The notes below the pieces were generated by a model, which saw only the letters and a program-made list of their open reading frames with translations, was not told the DNA's origin and ran no database searches. A stretch of DNA of 32,873 nucleotides from Fimbriiglobus ruber. GTDB lineage: Bacteria > Planctomycetota > Planctomycetia > Gemmatales > Gemmataceae. Each line of letters begins with the position of its first letter. Position 1 is the first letter of the stretch. The stretch covers positions 1 through 32,873 of the forward strand of contig NZ_NIDE01000016.1 in NCBI RefSeq assembly GCF_002197845.1. The letters are read 5' to 3'. Of this stretch, positions 27,471-32,873 are shown piece after piece. Made by a program: the position numbers and the translations under genes.

Positions 27471-28128
27471 TCTGGTCTCCTTTCAGTGGGTAAACGTCTT
27501 TCCATCCGTTACGGATGGACTGCTCGATCACGGCAGTCGGATCGTGTCCCTGCTGGCGAAGGAGGTCGAGTCGGCGGATCATCAGTTCTTCGGCTTTCGG
27601 AGTGAGTGGATCTTTCTTGCTGACTCGCATCTCCTGGAATGCCGCCCAGAGGAGCGGATCGAACCAGGCGGGCGCCTGCGGACCCAACGCCTCTTTTGTT
27701 GTATTCATTTCATTAGTTTCTTTATCATTATATATAGGTGCGTCGCCGGTGCGTCGTTTGCGCGTCTTCGGTTTGGCCTTCAGTGCGTCGGCAGTGTTTT
27801 CGGGCGATTGATATTCGTCGTAGTTACATATGGTTATGATGGTGCCCCGGTGCGTCGCCAGTGTAGCTATCATTGCGTCGTCAGATAGGGCGTTAATGAG
27901 TCGCCTCACTCGGACCTCGGAGCAGCAAAATTGTACGGCCAAGTCCCGCATCGACACGACGATCTGCCCGCGTTTCAGTTCCACCCGCGTCCCATTGGCG
28001 TACGCACGCAAGTCTTGCCACGCCGCGTTCTGGTATAAATAGTTCCAGATTGCGGCATCCAGCAGGTCGCGGAAGATGACATGACTCCATGCCCTGCGGT
28101 ATGCGATTACGTACCCGTTGTCCGTCAC
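27367..28128 (-). CDS. Phage replication initiator-like protein (winged helix)
   Basis: This is a 253-residue intact ORF starting GTG 28128 (GTGA overlap). The N-terminus VIAYRRAWSHVIFRDLLDAA, IWNYLYQNAAW, ELKRGQIVVSMRDLAVQFCC, SEVRVRRLINALSDDAMIAT and THRGTIITICNYDEYQSPEN is the winged-helix domain of phage O/DnaD-type initiators. GQxxVSxRxLAxxxxxSxxxVRxxLxxLexdxmI...xTxITixNYdxYQ is diagnostic. A basic linker (KAKPKTRKRRTGD) and a C-terminal helical domain follow. It probably binds the phage origin and loads helicase. The origin itself is not obvious in this window. Confidence 0.7.
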   Translation of the reverse strand: MTDNGYVIAYRRAWSHVIFRDLLDAAIWNYLYQNAAWQDLRAYANGTRVELKRGQIVVSMRDLAVQFCCSEVRVRRLINALSDDAMIATLATHRGTIITICNYDEYQSPENTADALKAKPKTRKRRTGDAPIYNDKETNEMNTTKEALGPQAPAWFDPLLWAAFQEMRVSKKDPLTPKAEELMIRRLDLLRQQGHDPTAVIEQSIRNGWKDVYPLKGDQNAKHPTGKPSTVDILREGTARARAAREQGSSGST

Positions 28129-28331
28129 GCCACCGCCCCGCTAGTGGTAGAGTGAGCAATAAAATCGGCGATCTCCCGGGGAAGCCGCCTCTTCTCAAAA
28201 TAGCATTGATGGACGCGGCTTGTGATATTGCTGGTTTTGCGCTCGACGCGAGTGAAATGAACTCGCCGGGTGATTTCGGTCCGTATTTTCTGCCCGCGCG
28301 GAGCGCGTAGCAATGCCGAATAAGCCGTCAT
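28125..28331 (-). CDS. Small basic protein, unknown
   Basis: This 68-residue ORF (ATG 28331) ends TGA overlapping the GTG of the initiator gene, which supports real translation. It is basic (ALLRAPRGQKIRTEITRRVH, then QCYFEKRRLPREIADFIAHS) without known motifs. It is first in the replication operon; a role in regulation is possible but not shown. There is no strong ribosome site. Confidence 0.35.
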   Translation of the reverse strand: MTAYSALLRAPRGQKIRTEITRRVHFTRVERKTSNITSRVHQCYFEKRRLPREIADFIAHSTTSGAVA

Positions 28332-28345
28332 ATCGCCCCCGAGGC

Positions 28346-28383
28346 GGTGTAGGCCGAGCGGTAGAGGCCACCCGGCCTACACC
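28346..28383. promoter_or_regulatory. Perfect 11-bp inverted repeat (operator or leader hairpin)
   Basis: GGTGTAGGCCG at 28346-28356 and CGGCCTACACC at 28373-28383 are exact reverse complements separated by 16 bases. It lies 15 bases upstream of the ATG at 28331, within the presumed leader. No T-tract follows on either strand, so operator or translational control is likelier than termination. Confidence 0.6.
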
Positions 28384-28493
28384 ATAAAACTAAACGATTT
28401 GGGGAGTAACCTTCATAACCAGCGTCCTCTACAAAGCTGTCCCGCCACCTTGATGAAAAATTGATGCCGTGTCCAGCACTTTCGCATTGCTCC

Positions 28494-28522
28494 ATTATTT
28501 TTAGCTTTTAATAAAATAGCAA
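28494..28522 (-). promoter_or_regulatory. Candidate promoter of the replication operon
   Basis: On the minus strand TTGCTA (28522-28517), 17 bases, then AATAAT (28499-28494). Spacing is ideal; matches are 4 of 6 and 5 of 6. The transcript leader of about 155 bases would contain the inverted repeat. Confidence 0.45.
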
Positions 28523-28603
28523 CCAATTACTTACTTTGCGTTAACCTCCCTACTGTATGTTCACTCTTACCGGGCAATCCCGCCCGGGTGTAGAGGAGCC
28601 TGT

Positions 28604-28744
28604 ATGAAAAATATTATGCTGACCTGGAGTCTGACGAGCTTGTTCTTCGTGACCATCATCCTGGCCGAGTTCGCGACGGGTGACGCGATGCACGTCAAGT
28701 TGGTGCATGCCGCCAACGCCGCTGACATCTTTGCGGGGCGATAG
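28604..28744 (+). CDS. Small membrane protein, 46 residues
   Basis: ATG 28604 is preceded by AGAGGAG with a five-base spacer. The protein (MKNIMLTWSLTSLFFVTIIL, AEFATGDAMHVKLVHAANAA, DIFAGR) has one hydrophobic helix over residues about 4-22 and a short polar end. It faces the VRR-NUC gene, with 26 bases between the two stops. Such single-helix proteins occur among phage host-takeover and lysis genes, but there is no evidence for either role. Confidence 0.5.
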   Translation: MKNIMLTWSLTSLFFVTIILAEFATGDAMHVKLVHAANAADIFAGR

Positions 28745-28751
28745 TGGGAGG

Positions 28752-28771
28752 GGCCGGGCGCGAGTCCGGCC
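28752..28771. terminator. Hairpin between convergent genes
   Basis: GGCCGG (28752-28757) and CCGGCC (28766-28771) form a six-pair GC stem with an eight-base loop, between the stop codons of the convergent genes. There is no long T-tract on either side, so it may be a weak bidirectional terminator. Confidence 0.4.
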
Positions 28772-29210
28772 TACCATTCCTTTGCCAGAATGTCCTTTTT
28801 GCGGGCTTCCAGGTCTTCGATGCTTCGGAAGAGAACGTACACCCCACCCGGCGTTCGACCTCTTGCTGGCGCTCGATCTGTTCCGGGCTTTGGCTCCCAT
28901 CCTGACTTTTCGCCTCGGCTTCTACCCAGCGTCCATGAGGACTAATGGCCAGGAGGTCAGCGCTTCCGGGCTTCCCGAACCGGATGAAGCGGCCCTCGTG
29001 GGCGTGGAAGACATATTTCCCCTTCACGTACGGGAAAAGCCATCCGGCCGCGACATTGTTCCGGATGACATTGCAGCCGTGATACTCCAGCCAGGCGTGT
29101 CCCGCCTCCCGAACGGGGTTTTCCGTGGTGTTGTTTTTCGTTTTGCGGGCACGTTTCGGGAGTTGGAGGCCGGGAAGGATGCGTTGCAGATCCTTCTCGG
29201 AAATCCTCAC
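28771..29210 (-). CDS. VRR-NUC domain nuclease, one frame break
   Basis: The best start is GTG 29210, giving a GTGA overlap with the previous stop; GTG 29219 is an alternative. ENPVREAGHAWLEYHGCNVI, RNNVAAGWLF, RFIRFGKPGSADLLAISPHG and RWVEAEAKSQDGSQSPEQIE contain the VRR-NUC signature: GxPGxxDL, then ExK (E-A-K), then a Q further on. The uncorrected frame runs past the true end. A break near 28848 restores GVYVLFRSIEDLEARKKDIL, AKEW and TAG at 28773-28771. The family comprises virus-type replication/repair nuclease domains of the PD-(D/E)XK superfamily, probably acting in recombination or DNA processing. Confidence 0.75.
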
Positions 29211-29539
29211 GGGAGCCACCCGGGTTTTTTACCCACCGGCGGCATATTCTTCGCCCTCCGGATGCGGTTTGTCTCCAGCATCAAGTCGTCGAGACCAATG
29301 GGGTACCCGTCGAGCAGAAAACCCATCCGGTCATCGATTCGCAAGCGGAATCCGAACGCGATCGACCATGCGTTGCGAAGGCTGTCGGGATCAACCTCCT
29401 TGCGGACGGCAGGTGGACCTTCCTGGCAGCCGCCGCGGTGGGCCGGCTCGTGCCGCTTCTTTTGCGATCCTTCGGGGCTGACCTTCTTCCGCTTGCGGAG
29501 GTGAACGACGATGGGAGTGGATTTCGGCGGTTTTCTCAT
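29207..29539 (-). CDS. Hypothetical basic protein
   Basis: This is a 110-residue ORF with ATGA overlap to the gene before and GTGA to the gene after. The N-terminal 45 residues are very basic (HLRKRKKVSPEGSQKKRHEP). The C-terminal 50 are better ordered (AFGFRLRIDDRMGFLLDGYP, IGLDDLMLETNRIRRAK). No known family. Likely DNA- or RNA-binding from charge alone. Confidence 0.45.
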   Translation of the reverse strand: MRKPPKSTPIVVHLRKRKKVSPEGSQKKRHEPAHRGGCQEGPPAVRKEVDPDSLRNAWSIAFGFRLRIDDRMGFLLDGYPIGLDDLMLETNRIRRAKNMPPVGKKPGWLP

Positions 29540-29757
29540 TCCGTCTGCCCGCGCGTGGTAATGGCAAATAACTCGGCCCGGATCTTTGCCAATTGCTCGT
29601 CCAGGTACTCCTGAAGGGCAACCGCCACCCCCCGATCACCGGGGCTCAAATGGGTGAACCGGCTGGCCTCGTGCTTCGGGTGGCCGAGGATGTGGGCGCA
29701 CTCGTGTGCCCGAACGAGCAGATCAGTCTTTTTTCCTCTGAGGTCCAATTTTGTCAC
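29536..29757 (-). CDS. Small protein with HEXXH motif
   Basis: This is a 73-residue ORF, GTG 29757 start, ending TGA in an ATGA overlap. Residues 12-31 read DLLVRAHECAHILGHPKHEA: H18-E19-C-A-H22 fits the zinc metallopeptidase HEXXH motif inside a helix. No third zinc ligand can be named. The start overlaps the AlpA-like gene by 35 bases and has no good ribosome site, so the true start may be an internal codon. It could be a minimal ImmA-type remnant or a chance motif. Confidence 0.4.
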   Translation of the reverse strand: MTKLDLRGKKTDLLVRAHECAHILGHPKHEASRFTHLSPGDRGVAVALQEYLDEQLAKIRAELFAITTRGQTE

Positions 29758-29947
29758 CCTTCCGGCGTCGCGCCTTTCGTTCTTGGTTCCAGATCTCGAC
29801 CGCGCCCCGGTCGAAATACCGCGCGCCGTCCACTTTCACTGCTTCCGGCCCCTGAGCGGAGTCCAGAAGGCGGTAGAAGAGGGTGCGCGAAATGCCGCAC
29901 AGACGGGCCGCGTTCTTGAGGTTAACCAGTTGATCTGTATTGTTCAT
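29723..29947 (-). CDS. AlpA/excisionase-like helix-turn-helix regulator
   Basis: This is a 74-residue ORF, ATG 29947. LVNLKNAARLCGISRTLFYR, LLDSAQGPEAVKVDGARYFD, RGAVEIW is the MerR-like winged helix of AlpA/Xis proteins (helix-turn-helix, then a wing ending R(Y/W)xxxxVxxW). The C-terminus is strongly basic (KARRRKGDKIGPQRKKD). It heads the minus-strand operon with the HEXXH and VRR-NUC genes. Possible roles are excision or transcription control. Confidence 0.65.
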   Translation of the reverse strand: MNNTDQLVNLKNAARLCGISRTLFYRLLDSAQGPEAVKVDGARYFDRGAVEIWNQERKARRRKGDKIGPQRKKD

Positions 29948-30004
29948 TGCATTTATGTGTGTACAGCGTGTAAATATTGCTTGCGCGAGTCTTTTGCCAG
30001 GCGT
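29948..30004. promoter_or_regulatory. Divergent promoter/operator gap
   Basis: 57 bases separate the AlpA-like ATG (minus) and the plus-strand operon. It contains TACAGCGTGTA, a small palindrome-like element, and an AT-rich core (TAAATATT). Promoters for both directions must fit here or upstream, but I cannot call -35/-10 pairs reliably. Confidence 0.35.
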
Positions 30005-30160
30005 ATGGTGAACCGAATGGAACGCACTGTCAACAGCTTAATGAGGTTCGGTATGCGGCATGCCTTTATCTGCCTGGCCAAGTGGTATCTCTTTGCCATA
30101 GTTACTTTCCTCGGGATGGAAGAGTTTTTCCTGACCGCAATCCATCGGGGGTGGCTATGA
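30005..30160 (+). CDS. Small membrane protein, 51 residues
   Basis: The frame from ATG 30005 ends TGA at 30160, overlapping the next ATG (ATGA). FGMRHAFICLAKWYLFAIVT, FLGMEEFFLTAIHRGWL shows one hydrophobic helix of about 18 residues. Later in-frame ATGs at 30017, 30041 and 30053 are possible starts, and the Shine-Dalgarno is weak in all cases. Function unknown. Confidence 0.4.
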   Translation: MVNRMERTVNSLMRFGMRHAFICLAKWYLFAIVTFLGMEEFFLTAIHRGWL

Positions 30161-30330
30161 GTACCTTCGACCGAATCCTCATGCATGGCTGGATGTCCTC
30201 TCTGTTCATGATGGCCCTGATCGGGATGGCCGTCAGCGCGTTTCCTCCGACTGAATTCGGGCAACCGGTTCACCTCTACCGCTTAGTTCGGGGCATCCCG
30301 GCTGCGCGAACGGCAAGTGGAACTGCGTGA
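30157..30330 (+). CDS. Small membrane protein, 57 residues
   Basis: ATG 30157 follows CGGGGGTGG and overlaps the previous stop. MSTFDRILMHGWMSSLFMMA, LIGMAVSAFPP gives one helix, with a polar C-terminal half (GQPVHLYRLVRGIPAARTAS). Coupled with its neighbour, it may form a two-component membrane pair. Function unknown. Confidence 0.4.
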   Translation: MSTFDRILMHGWMSSLFMMALIGMAVSAFPPTEFGQPVHLYRLVRGIPAARTASGTA

Positions 30331-30385
30331 GCCGCGTTGACCAAGGCAAGCGGACTGTGTTCATGTCGCACGTCGAGGCTCGCCC

Positions 30386-30562
30386 GTGACCCGCACATTT
30401 CTGCTACCGCTCGCCCACGAAGCCCTGCTCGGAACCTATTGGCCCGTCGACGGGCTCGGGATGTTCCTATGCGTTCCGGGCGAACGGCGGCAGTTTCACG
30501 GAGTCGAGTGGCAATTCCCGCCGCGGTGGGAGTTGGAAGAAACCCATGAAACAGGGAGGTAA
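30386..30562 (+). CDS. Hypothetical protein, 58 residues
   Basis: GTG 30386 overlaps the TGA of a 20-residue frame (30327-30389) that itself overlaps the previous stop as GTGA. TFLLPLAHEALLGTYWPVDG, LGMFLCVPGERRQFHGVEWQ, FPPRWELEETHETGR is Trp-rich and looks like a compact folded domain. Its end supplies the GGGAGG ribosome site of the next gene. No family recognised. Confidence 0.35.
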   Translation: MTRTFLLPLAHEALLGTYWPVDGLGMFLCVPGERRQFHGVEWQFPPRWELEETHETGR

Positions 30563-30565
30563 GTC

Positions 30566-30767
30566 ATGCGACCAACTAACTGGGACCGAGCCAAGCTGGA
30601 CCGGGCAATCGTGGTCCTTCTTCACCGCCTGGTGGGGATGGACGTTAGCAAGCGCTGCCGCATCTCTGCAGCGAATCGCCAACGCCTACGGGCCGATTCC
30701 GACGCCATCCAGCACTTGCTCGAATTCGCGGAATACGCAGTGCAACAATTCGACATTGGAGGAAGTG
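30566..30767 (+). CDS. Hypothetical helical protein, end uncertain
   Basis: ATG 30566 has GGGAGG six bases upstream. MRPTNWDRAKLDRAIVVLLH, RLVGMDVSKRCRISAANRQR, LRADSDAIQHLLEFAEYAVQ is helical and plausible. The frame stays open to 31003, but a second, stronger start with its own site lies at 30768, and another frame has TGA overlapping it. I therefore think the gene ends near 30768 after a frame break. Confidence 0.35.
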
Positions 30768-31035
30768 ATGTTACCAATCAAGTTGTGGTGGAATTGCCGA
30801 CCAAGCGACGGCCTCACCTGGATCACGCGGACTGGGTCGCCTTCGATTCCGTCCTGCGGAACCTGGCGACGTTGGGCACGTTGCCCACTTCGACGCTCAC
30901 GGAAGGCCTGTATTCGTTCAGCGGGATGACCAGGGCCCACTTACCGCCGAGCAGGTTCTTGATCAGATCGAAGTCTCTACCACGATCCTGCGAGTCAAGC
31001 TGAACAACGACCGGGCATCGAAAAGCGAGCTTTAG
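30768..31035 (+). CDS. Hypothetical protein, frame broken
   Basis: ATG 30768 follows GGAGGAAG at a good distance. The start MLPIKLWWNCRPSDGLTWIT changes frame near 30840; a coding-like end (GRPVFVQRDDQGPLTAEQVL, then TTILRVKLNNDRASKSEL) stops TAG at 31035, 13 bases before gp157. The join is uncertain. Unknown function. Confidence 0.35.
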
Positions 31036-31048
31036 AAAGAGAGGTGTT

Positions 31049-31552
31049 ATGCAACAAGGTGAGAACGATATCCGTGCGAAGATCCGACGTCTTCGTGAAC
31101 TCCGGTACGCGGTTGAATCGGAAGATTTCGGCGACATGTCCGATGGGTTGACGGGCGCGGAGGATTTCCGGCCTCTGTGTCTCGAGCTCGCGGAGGAAGC
31201 GGTCGAACGGGAGATGCTGGCCGAGGCCATTGAGTCGCGGATCAAAGACCTTCAGGCGCGAAAGCAGCGCTTCCTCCACGGCGCCGAGATGCTGCGGACC
31301 CTCGTTTTACAGTGCATGGACACCCGTGGCGAGAAAGCGATTTCCTCCCCCGAACTGACGCTGGGCATTACGACCCGGTCGCCGGACGTGGTCGTCACCG
31401 ACGAGGCCGCCGTGCCGTCCCGGTTCTTCACCCCCCAGCCTCCGAAGCTGGACAAGAAGGCCCTGAAGGACGCGGTCTTGACCGACGGGGAGGTGATCGA
31501 CGGGGTCTCGCTCGGGAACGGGAAAATCAGCTTGACCATCCGGAGGAAATAA
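31049..31552 (+). CDS. Gp157 family protein
   Basis: This is a 167-residue intact ORF with GAGAGG before ATG 31049. Features are ESRIKDLQARKQRFLHGAEM, LRTLVLQCMD, then SSPELTLGITTRSPDVVVTD, VPSRFFTPQPPKLDKKALKD and GEVIDGVSLGNGKISLTIRR. These are the hallmarks of siphovirus Gp157: a helical N-terminus, then a PxxPxxVxVxDExxxPxxF...KxxIKxxLKxGxxVxGxxL-like C-terminus. It is commonly encoded beside annealing proteins and once linked to phage resistance in Streptococcus. Its stop overlaps the next ATG (TAATG). Confidence 0.8.
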   Translation: MQQGENDIRAKIRRLRELRYAVESEDFGDMSDGLTGAEDFRPLCLELAEEAVEREMLAEAIESRIKDLQARKQRFLHGAEMLRTLVLQCMDTRGEKAISSPELTLGITTRSPDVVVTDEAAVPSRFFTPQPPKLDKKALKDAVLTDGEVIDGVSLGNGKISLTIRRK

Positions 31553-32513
31553 TGACCGACATCGCCCACAGGAGTTACTCCGCGCCCCAGCTCTCGCTCA
31601 TTCGCCGGACGGTCGCCAAGGACACTAACCAGGATGAATTCGACCTGTTCATCGAGATCTGCAAACAGCAGGGATTGGACCCGTTCAAAAAGCAGATCTT
31701 CGCCCAGGTCTACAACAAGGATAAGGCGGACAAGCGGCAGATCGTGATCGTGACCAGCATCGACGGCTACCGGGCGAAGGCCCAGCGGTGCGGGGATTAC
31801 CGGCCGGCCGAGGAGGAAACCCGCTTCGAAGCCGATGCCGCGCTGAAGATCCGCAGGCAACCGATGGGGTCATTCGTGCGGTCGTGCGGTCTTCAAGTTC
31901 GGCCCGGACAAGGTGTGGTATCCCGTGTCGGCGAGGCCCGGTGGGATGAGTTCGCCCCGCTGGATGATGCCGAATTCGACTGGGTGGACACGGGCGAGAC
32001 GTGGCCGGATACCGGGAAGCCGAAGAAGAAGAAAGTGGCCAAGAGCGCGAAGAAAACGCTGAAAGAAGGCAACTGGAAGAACATGCCGCACGTCATGCTC
32101 GGCAAGTGTGCGGAGGCGCAAGCGTTGGGAGGGGGTGGCCGGAAGCGCTCAGCGGCCTGTACGTCCAAGAGGAGATGGACAAGGTCCACCTGGACATGAC
32201 CGCCACGGAGGCAGTCGAGGCGTACGAGCGGGACGAACGGCTCAAACGAACCGCCACGAAGGAGACGGTGCCGGCGATCTTCGAGATGACCGAGGGTCTC
32301 CAACTTGTGCCCCTGGGCCGGTTCGCCGATCGGGTCATGGAGTACGTACAGTCCCTCGACGACGTAACGTCTTTCGACTTCTGGAAGGGTCAGAACGTCC
32401 GGGCGCTCCAGCAATATTGGGCCGTGGCCTCGTCGGATGCGTTGCAGTTGAAGAAAGACCTGGAGCAACATCGGGCGAAGCTGGTCGAGAGCCCGCTCGG
32501 GTCGGCCGCATGA
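31552..32513 (+). CDS. bet: Bet/RecT-type single-strand annealing protein, four frame breaks
   Basis: GGAGG precedes ATG 31552. DEFDLFIEICKQQGLDPFKK, QIFAQVYNK, QIVIVTSIDGYRAKAQRCGD and later VFKFGPDKVWYPVS, GEARWDEFAPL, NWKNMPHVMLGKCAEAQALG, then RGWPEALSGLYVQEEMD are the conserved core of phage Bet proteins: IxxxxxLxPFxxxI, SIDGxRxxAxRxGxY, and a MLxKCAEAxALRxAFPxxLSGLYxxEEM region. Breaks near 31853, 31890, 31937 and 32127 split it. The C-terminal 100 residues (VMEYVQSLDDVTSFDFWKGQ) are ordinary. It anneals ssDNA during phage recombination. It ends TGA overlapping the next ATG. Confidence 0.8.
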
Positions 32514-32873
32514 GCTTTGTTTTGTCCGTACTGCGGGAGCGGGGCCAAGCTCGTCCTGGGTCGGGCGATCTATGCCGACCGGTGGCCGAACCTATCCGAC
32601 AAAGCGTTCTGGCCTGTGAACGCTACCCGACCTGCGACGCCTATGTGGGGTGCCATCCGGGGACCGAGACACCCCTGGGACGGTTGGCGAACAAAGAGCT
32701 TCGGGCTGGAAGCTCAAAGCTCACAATAGCTTCGATCCCCTCTGGAAAGCGAAGCTAGCGAAGCGACAGCGGGAGCAGGGTCCAGACCCGAAACCGGGCG
32801 CGAGGCACCGGCTATCAGTGGCTGGCTGGTCAACTCGGCATCCCGGTCGAGCAGTGTCACATCGGACTGTTTG
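32510..32873 (+). CDS. DUF3268 zinc-finger protein, partial, about four frame breaks
   Basis: ATG 32510 overlaps the bet stop (ATGA), and the window ends before the stop. Conserved blocks occur in shifting frames: CPYCGSGAKLVLGRAIYAD, ACERYPTCDAYVGCHPGTET, PLGRLANKELRA, KAHNSFDPLWKAKLAKR, YQWLAGQLGIPVEQCHIGLF. These match zinc-finger-containing phage proteins of DUF3268 (CxYCxxxA, CxxCxAYVGxHxxTxxPLGRLAxxxLR, AHxxFDxLW, YxWLAxxLxxxxxxCHIGxF). Four cysteines in CxxC or CxxxxxC pairs probably bind zinc. The role is unknown; it is usually beside replication and recombination genes. Confidence 0.7.

Larger units (their letters stand above)
28332..28603. other. Control region between replication operon and small plus-strand gene
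   Basis: This 272-base AT-richer gap holds a perfect inverted repeat (28346-28383), a candidate minus-strand promoter (28494-28522) and the ribosome site of the plus-strand 46-residue gene. No plus-strand promoter is convincing. Confidence 0.55.

Noticed and set aside
28680-29504. Plus-strand ORF of 274 residues
   Set aside because: Opposite strand of the VRR-NUC and basic-protein genes; no family resemblance.

Overview
The window is part of the genome of a high-GC, double-stranded DNA tailed phage or prophage with a contractile (myovirus-type) tail. The evidence is an uninterrupted structural block read leftwards on the minus strand from about 25.9 kb: zinc-finger ORF, small and large terminase, DUF1073 portal, HNH protein, Mu-F-like head protein, NUDIX/DUF2213 protease/scaffold, decoration protein, DUF2184 major capsid, neck and collar proteins, tail terminator, DUF3383 sheath, tail tube, tail chaperone, tape measure, Dit-like protein, plug, hub, Gp138-type spike, gp25-like wedge, baseplate J, DUF2612, then tail spike and fibres. 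No integrase, tRNA or rRNA is visible, so I cannot tell a free phage from a prophage. The host is not identifiable beyond a bacterium whose ribosomes use AGGAGG-type sites.

Layout. 1-5.2 kb: tail fibre and spike genes, with a short DUF2829/Tad2-like gene (candidate Thoeris anti-defence protein) between two of them. 5.2-12.7 kb: baseplate, tape measure with an embedded tail lysozyme, chaperone and tube. 12.7-16.9 kb: sheath, terminator, neck and head completion. One gene here lies on the plus strand with its own sigma70-like promoter and encodes a T4-Imm-like superinfection immunity membrane protein (a 'moron'). 17-25.7 kb: head and packaging. 26-28.3 kb: DUF6362, DUF968-like nuclease and replication proteins, also on minus. 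28.3-28.6 kb: control region with a perfect inverted repeat. 28.6-29.95 kb: a small plus-strand membrane protein facing a minus-strand VRR-NUC/AlpA operon. 30.0-32.87 kb: plus-strand early operon of tightly overlapping small genes, Gp157, the Bet single-strand annealing protein and a DUF3268 zinc-finger protein cut by the window end.

Genes are packed with ATGA, GTGA or TAATG overlaps, so translation is probably coupled. About 1.6-13.2 kb and 28.8-32.9 kb hold around 30 single-base frame breaks inside otherwise well-conserved genes, while 13.3-28.8 kb is almost clean. This looks more like uneven sequence accuracy than biology, but two interruptions deserve separate attention: the -1 shift in the tail assembly chaperone, where programmed frameshifting is the rule, and an amber codon inside the large terminase at a position where related proteins have Gln. 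Gene spans below are given as if frame breaks were corrected.
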